Under the pieces are notes generated by a model. The model was not told where the DNA came from, made no database searches, and saw only the letters and a program-made list of their open reading frames with translations. From Syncephalastrum monosporum B8922 (Eukaryota; Mucoromycota; Mucoromycetes; Mucorales; Syncephalastraceae): a DNA stretch of 49,156 nucleotides. Below are positions 46,690 to 49,156 of the stretch, in pieces; positions within the stretch are counted from its first letter, which is position 1, and every line of letters starts with the position of its first letter. A program made the position numbers and the translations under genes. The DNA lies in NCBI GenBank assembly GCA_000697355.1, contig JNEN01001245.1:1-49156 (forward strand). The letters run 5' to 3'.

Positions 46690-49156
46690 CTAGCCAAGCA
46701 ACAATTGATTCATATATCTTGCCATTTTTTCCTTGCTTGACATTGCATTGGCCTTCACCCACTGGAATAACTCATCACCGTAGTTTATGTGCATCTTGGC
46801 ATCACCTGCCCGATATGGGAAATACAGGTCGCTCTCGGGTGTAAGTGTTGCTGCGACTATCACACGCTTAATCAGTACAAGCGCGAAAATAGCCTGTGCA
46901 CCTGTGCGTCTCTGTTTACCTAGCATTTCGCCATTCATCACGATCCCAAGGCTATGCGTTTCGTGAACATACACCAATCCTACCACATCGCTGTCTCTGA
47001 TGTGAATCGGGAATGGTTCTGTCTCCGCGCCCGCGTGGCATATCCGAGCTGTGTGTGAGTCGGGGTCATATCTCAGGTACGCTTGCATCCCTGGAATAAG
47101 GCTCTGATAACCTATTACTATGGGTCTAGTAAAGAGAAACGGAGCATTAGCCACACGAATAAACCTATTATGTAATATACCCTTGTAAAGCTGCAAATGT
47201 GAGCTCAAAGAAGAGGGATGGCAGAACGCTGTAGTCCTCTGCCTGTCCAAGTCGCATCGGCAGTACCGGCAGTGCATCCTTCTCCGCCTTTTCTAGACCT
47301 TCCCCGTCTATGTCTGCGCTGGAAAGAGAGTCCGGTGACTGAAAGCTTATACCCCGAAGCCTTTCTGCCAGAATGTCGTATTCGTCCATCTCCTGCCTCT
47401 GCTGAGGATTCGGTGACCGAAAGCTCATACGACGCATATGGTCTGTCAGATCCTCGACCGCATCATCCACGAAGTCTTCGCTTTGGTCTGCTGTGTTCAT
47501 ATCATCCGTCGCCAGCTCCGCCATGGCCGTATAGCCTTCCGGCATATGTCTATACCTCTATGTAAGTATAGAGTACCCAAAGTAAGGATTGCTCCCCAAT
47601 CGGTGTATACCTAATTTTATCGAGCACACCGCCGAACCGGAAACGGCATTCTTGACCGGTCGACAGAGACACGGCTGGATACCATGTCTTGGTCACATCT
47701 AAGTCGGTGAACGCAACCCCGAGATCTTTGCCGTTTTGATAATATCGTATTTCGCCGCGTTCCAGATCCAAAGCGCACGTCACCGTCGTCCCGACACTCC
47801 ATAGCTTGCCATAGTTTCGCCTCTGCTTACGGAGAAGACGATACCTCAGCCCGTACATATTGCAAATATCTTTTTTTTTTAACTTACCCGGCTGTTATCC
47901 TGGGCATGCCATTTCTTAACGCGTCGACCGTCATAGCCATATGAATGAGAATCATCACCCACACCGCGGCCAGCCTCGGGATCCACCTCGAACGCATCGT
48001 TTACCCAGCCCACTTGCATCAGGCCATCCGTCGCTAACACCACTTCAAAAACGTAACGCCCCATGCCTTTCGTGCCGTGTGTGGCCCGCACTGTCTCAAA
48101 CGTCCACGAATCGTTGCGCGCTTCAAGGCGCGTCTCGTGATTCACCAGGCTATACCGCGTCCGCCGTACCATGTCGATCTCAACAAATCCCGGTCTGTTT
48201 CCTTTTGTCTCTTCCGTTTGGCTAATGCACCGCGTGCAATACGTGAAAATCAAGCGCGCGTAAAAATGAAACGACCGGCGTTGCATCAAAGGTGGCTGTG
48301 AGTGACACCATATGGAAATGGCCATGACTTGCAGCGGGCCTTCGGGCATCACATAGGATGGGTCTATATCAGAAGTCAGCTTGTATGTTTCCGTGTTAGA
48401 CTAGGGACATACCAGAGGCTATCATTGCACCAAGGCAGTTAAGGACGTGATCAGAGAGCGATCGGCAGTGTCGGAACATGTAAATCAAAGCTTCAACGAA
48501 ATGCATCTTAGAGACCACGTGGTGGCGCACGGATGCTAGATTGAGATGATATGAGTAATTTTTCAATTCACCACACTTGTATCCTACCATAGCGAAGCGT
48601 CGAACGAAGCACCATAAGCGAGCGACTCGCAAAACCAGCGTATAGCTTGCTGTAATGCACGGTCGAGACATCCTCAGTTACAGTAGTTGAGTCAAGCTCT
48701 TCACCCTTGCGTCGTGTCTCACCAAGGCGCTCGGCTGCTGACTCGACTGTGCGTGGCATCGTAATGTGCATATTGTCATCGTCATCGTCATCATCGTCAT
48801 CCTCGTCCTCGTCCTCGTCATCTTCACTATCTTCCGTCGATGTCGTGGATGAGGATGCTGAAGAGACAACCTCCTCTGGTTTACGACGCTTAATACATGT
48901 TGTCGATGCAATCCAGTCCAAAAGTTGTCCATAGGCTTTTTTCGCTTCCTCTTCATCCAGATCATCTGTACTTTTGTGTCGTTTGCCAGGAGGCGTCCAG
49001 TGGTCCAATACAGGGTAAAGTGAAAGCATGACAAGAGACTCGGTGAAATTCTCAATGGCGTCTGGCAAAGGTGGCGGCGTCACGGGGGTGAACGCTTGAC
49101 ACTGCTGGTCACAAAGGCGATTTGAGCGTCGTGTATTCACCTCGAACGCAGCCAGA
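46690..49156 (-). CDS. SPRY (B30.2-like) domain protein, 5' end outside the window
   Basis: The frame enters from the right edge without a visible start. N-terminal part: PLPDAIENFTESLVMLSLYP, LDHWTPPGKRHKS, a long Asp/Glu run from a GTC/CTC microsatellite (about 48776-48830), and LVMLRSTLRYG-like helical segments. Then YVMPEGPLQVMAISIWCHSQ, FHFYARLIFTYCTRC and the SPRY domain: LEARNDSWTFETVRATHG, YVFEVVLATDGLMQVGWVND, GVGDDSHSYGYDGRRVKKWH, YGKLWSVGTTVTCALDLERG, IRYYQNGKDLGVAFTDLD, WYPAVSLSTGQECRFRFGG. This is the SPRY type of RNF123/KPC1 and RSPRY1 E3 ligases. No RING is seen after it; the tail has two related motifs MRRMSFRSPN and LRGISFQSPD and ends NQLLLG at TAG 46692-46690. A partner-binding adaptor or ligase part is likely. 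Convergent with the RGS gene, 147 bp apart. Confidence 0.8.

Overview
This window looks like nuclear DNA of a filamentous fungus, probably an early-diverging Mucoromycota (Mucorales-like) lineage. The evidence is protein-coding genes split by many short GT-AG introns (about 40-130 nt), pyrimidine-rich promoters, AT-rich spacers full of microsatellites, several plant-invader-type MFS permeases of the Dal5/ACS class, and a decayed Mutator-like transposon carrying an OTU domain. No species is named because nothing in the sequence fixes one. All gene models below were spliced by eye.

Layout. 1-2.2 kb: decayed MULE-type transposase on the minus strand, running off the left edge, with a SWIM finger and an OTU-protease tail. 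2.3-5.2 kb: TRM1 (tRNA m2,2G26 methyltransferase) and the mitochondrial acyl carrier protein. 5.2-7.0 kb: poorly coding, repeat-rich spacer holding a possible Sec61-beta-like relic. 7.0-12.5 kb: coatomer gamma and, divergently, a mitochondrial TcdA-type tRNA t6A dehydratase. 13.6-21.7 kb: transporter block with two closely related Dal5/ACS-type permeases flanking a DHA1 drug-type MFS gene that seems frameshifted in its last helix. 22.6-28.5 kb: PEX6 and the dynactin subunit ARP10. 29.1-30.9 kb: a third, more distant ACS permease. 30.9-34.0 kb: a gene-empty AT-rich stretch ending in a structured promoter. 34.0-35.6 kb: HPD (4-hydroxyphenylpyruvate dioxygenase), whose first coding exon is only the ATG. 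35.7-36.8 kb: mitochondrial 2-Cys peroxiredoxin. 37.0-38.9 kb: ENP2/NOL10. 39.0-42.4 kb: a Dcn1-type neddylation factor with a myristoylation-like start, then OTU1/YOD1. 44.5-46.5 kb: a DEP-DEP-RGS regulator. 46.7-49.2 kb: a SPRY-domain protein cut by the right edge.

Most genes are unrelated housekeeping functions without operon logic. The accessory signal is in the transporter block and the transposon. The most testable observations are a dense GATA-factor site cluster upstream of one Dal5-like permease (the known control site type for nitrogen-repressed DAL genes), a likely single-base lesion in the DHA1 transporter, the one-codon first exon of HPD with a perfect 10-bp inverted repeat in its promoter, a dual-start TRM1 with a mitochondrial-type leader, and the transposase-OTU combination. 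I did not find anything I can honestly call a wholly new system.
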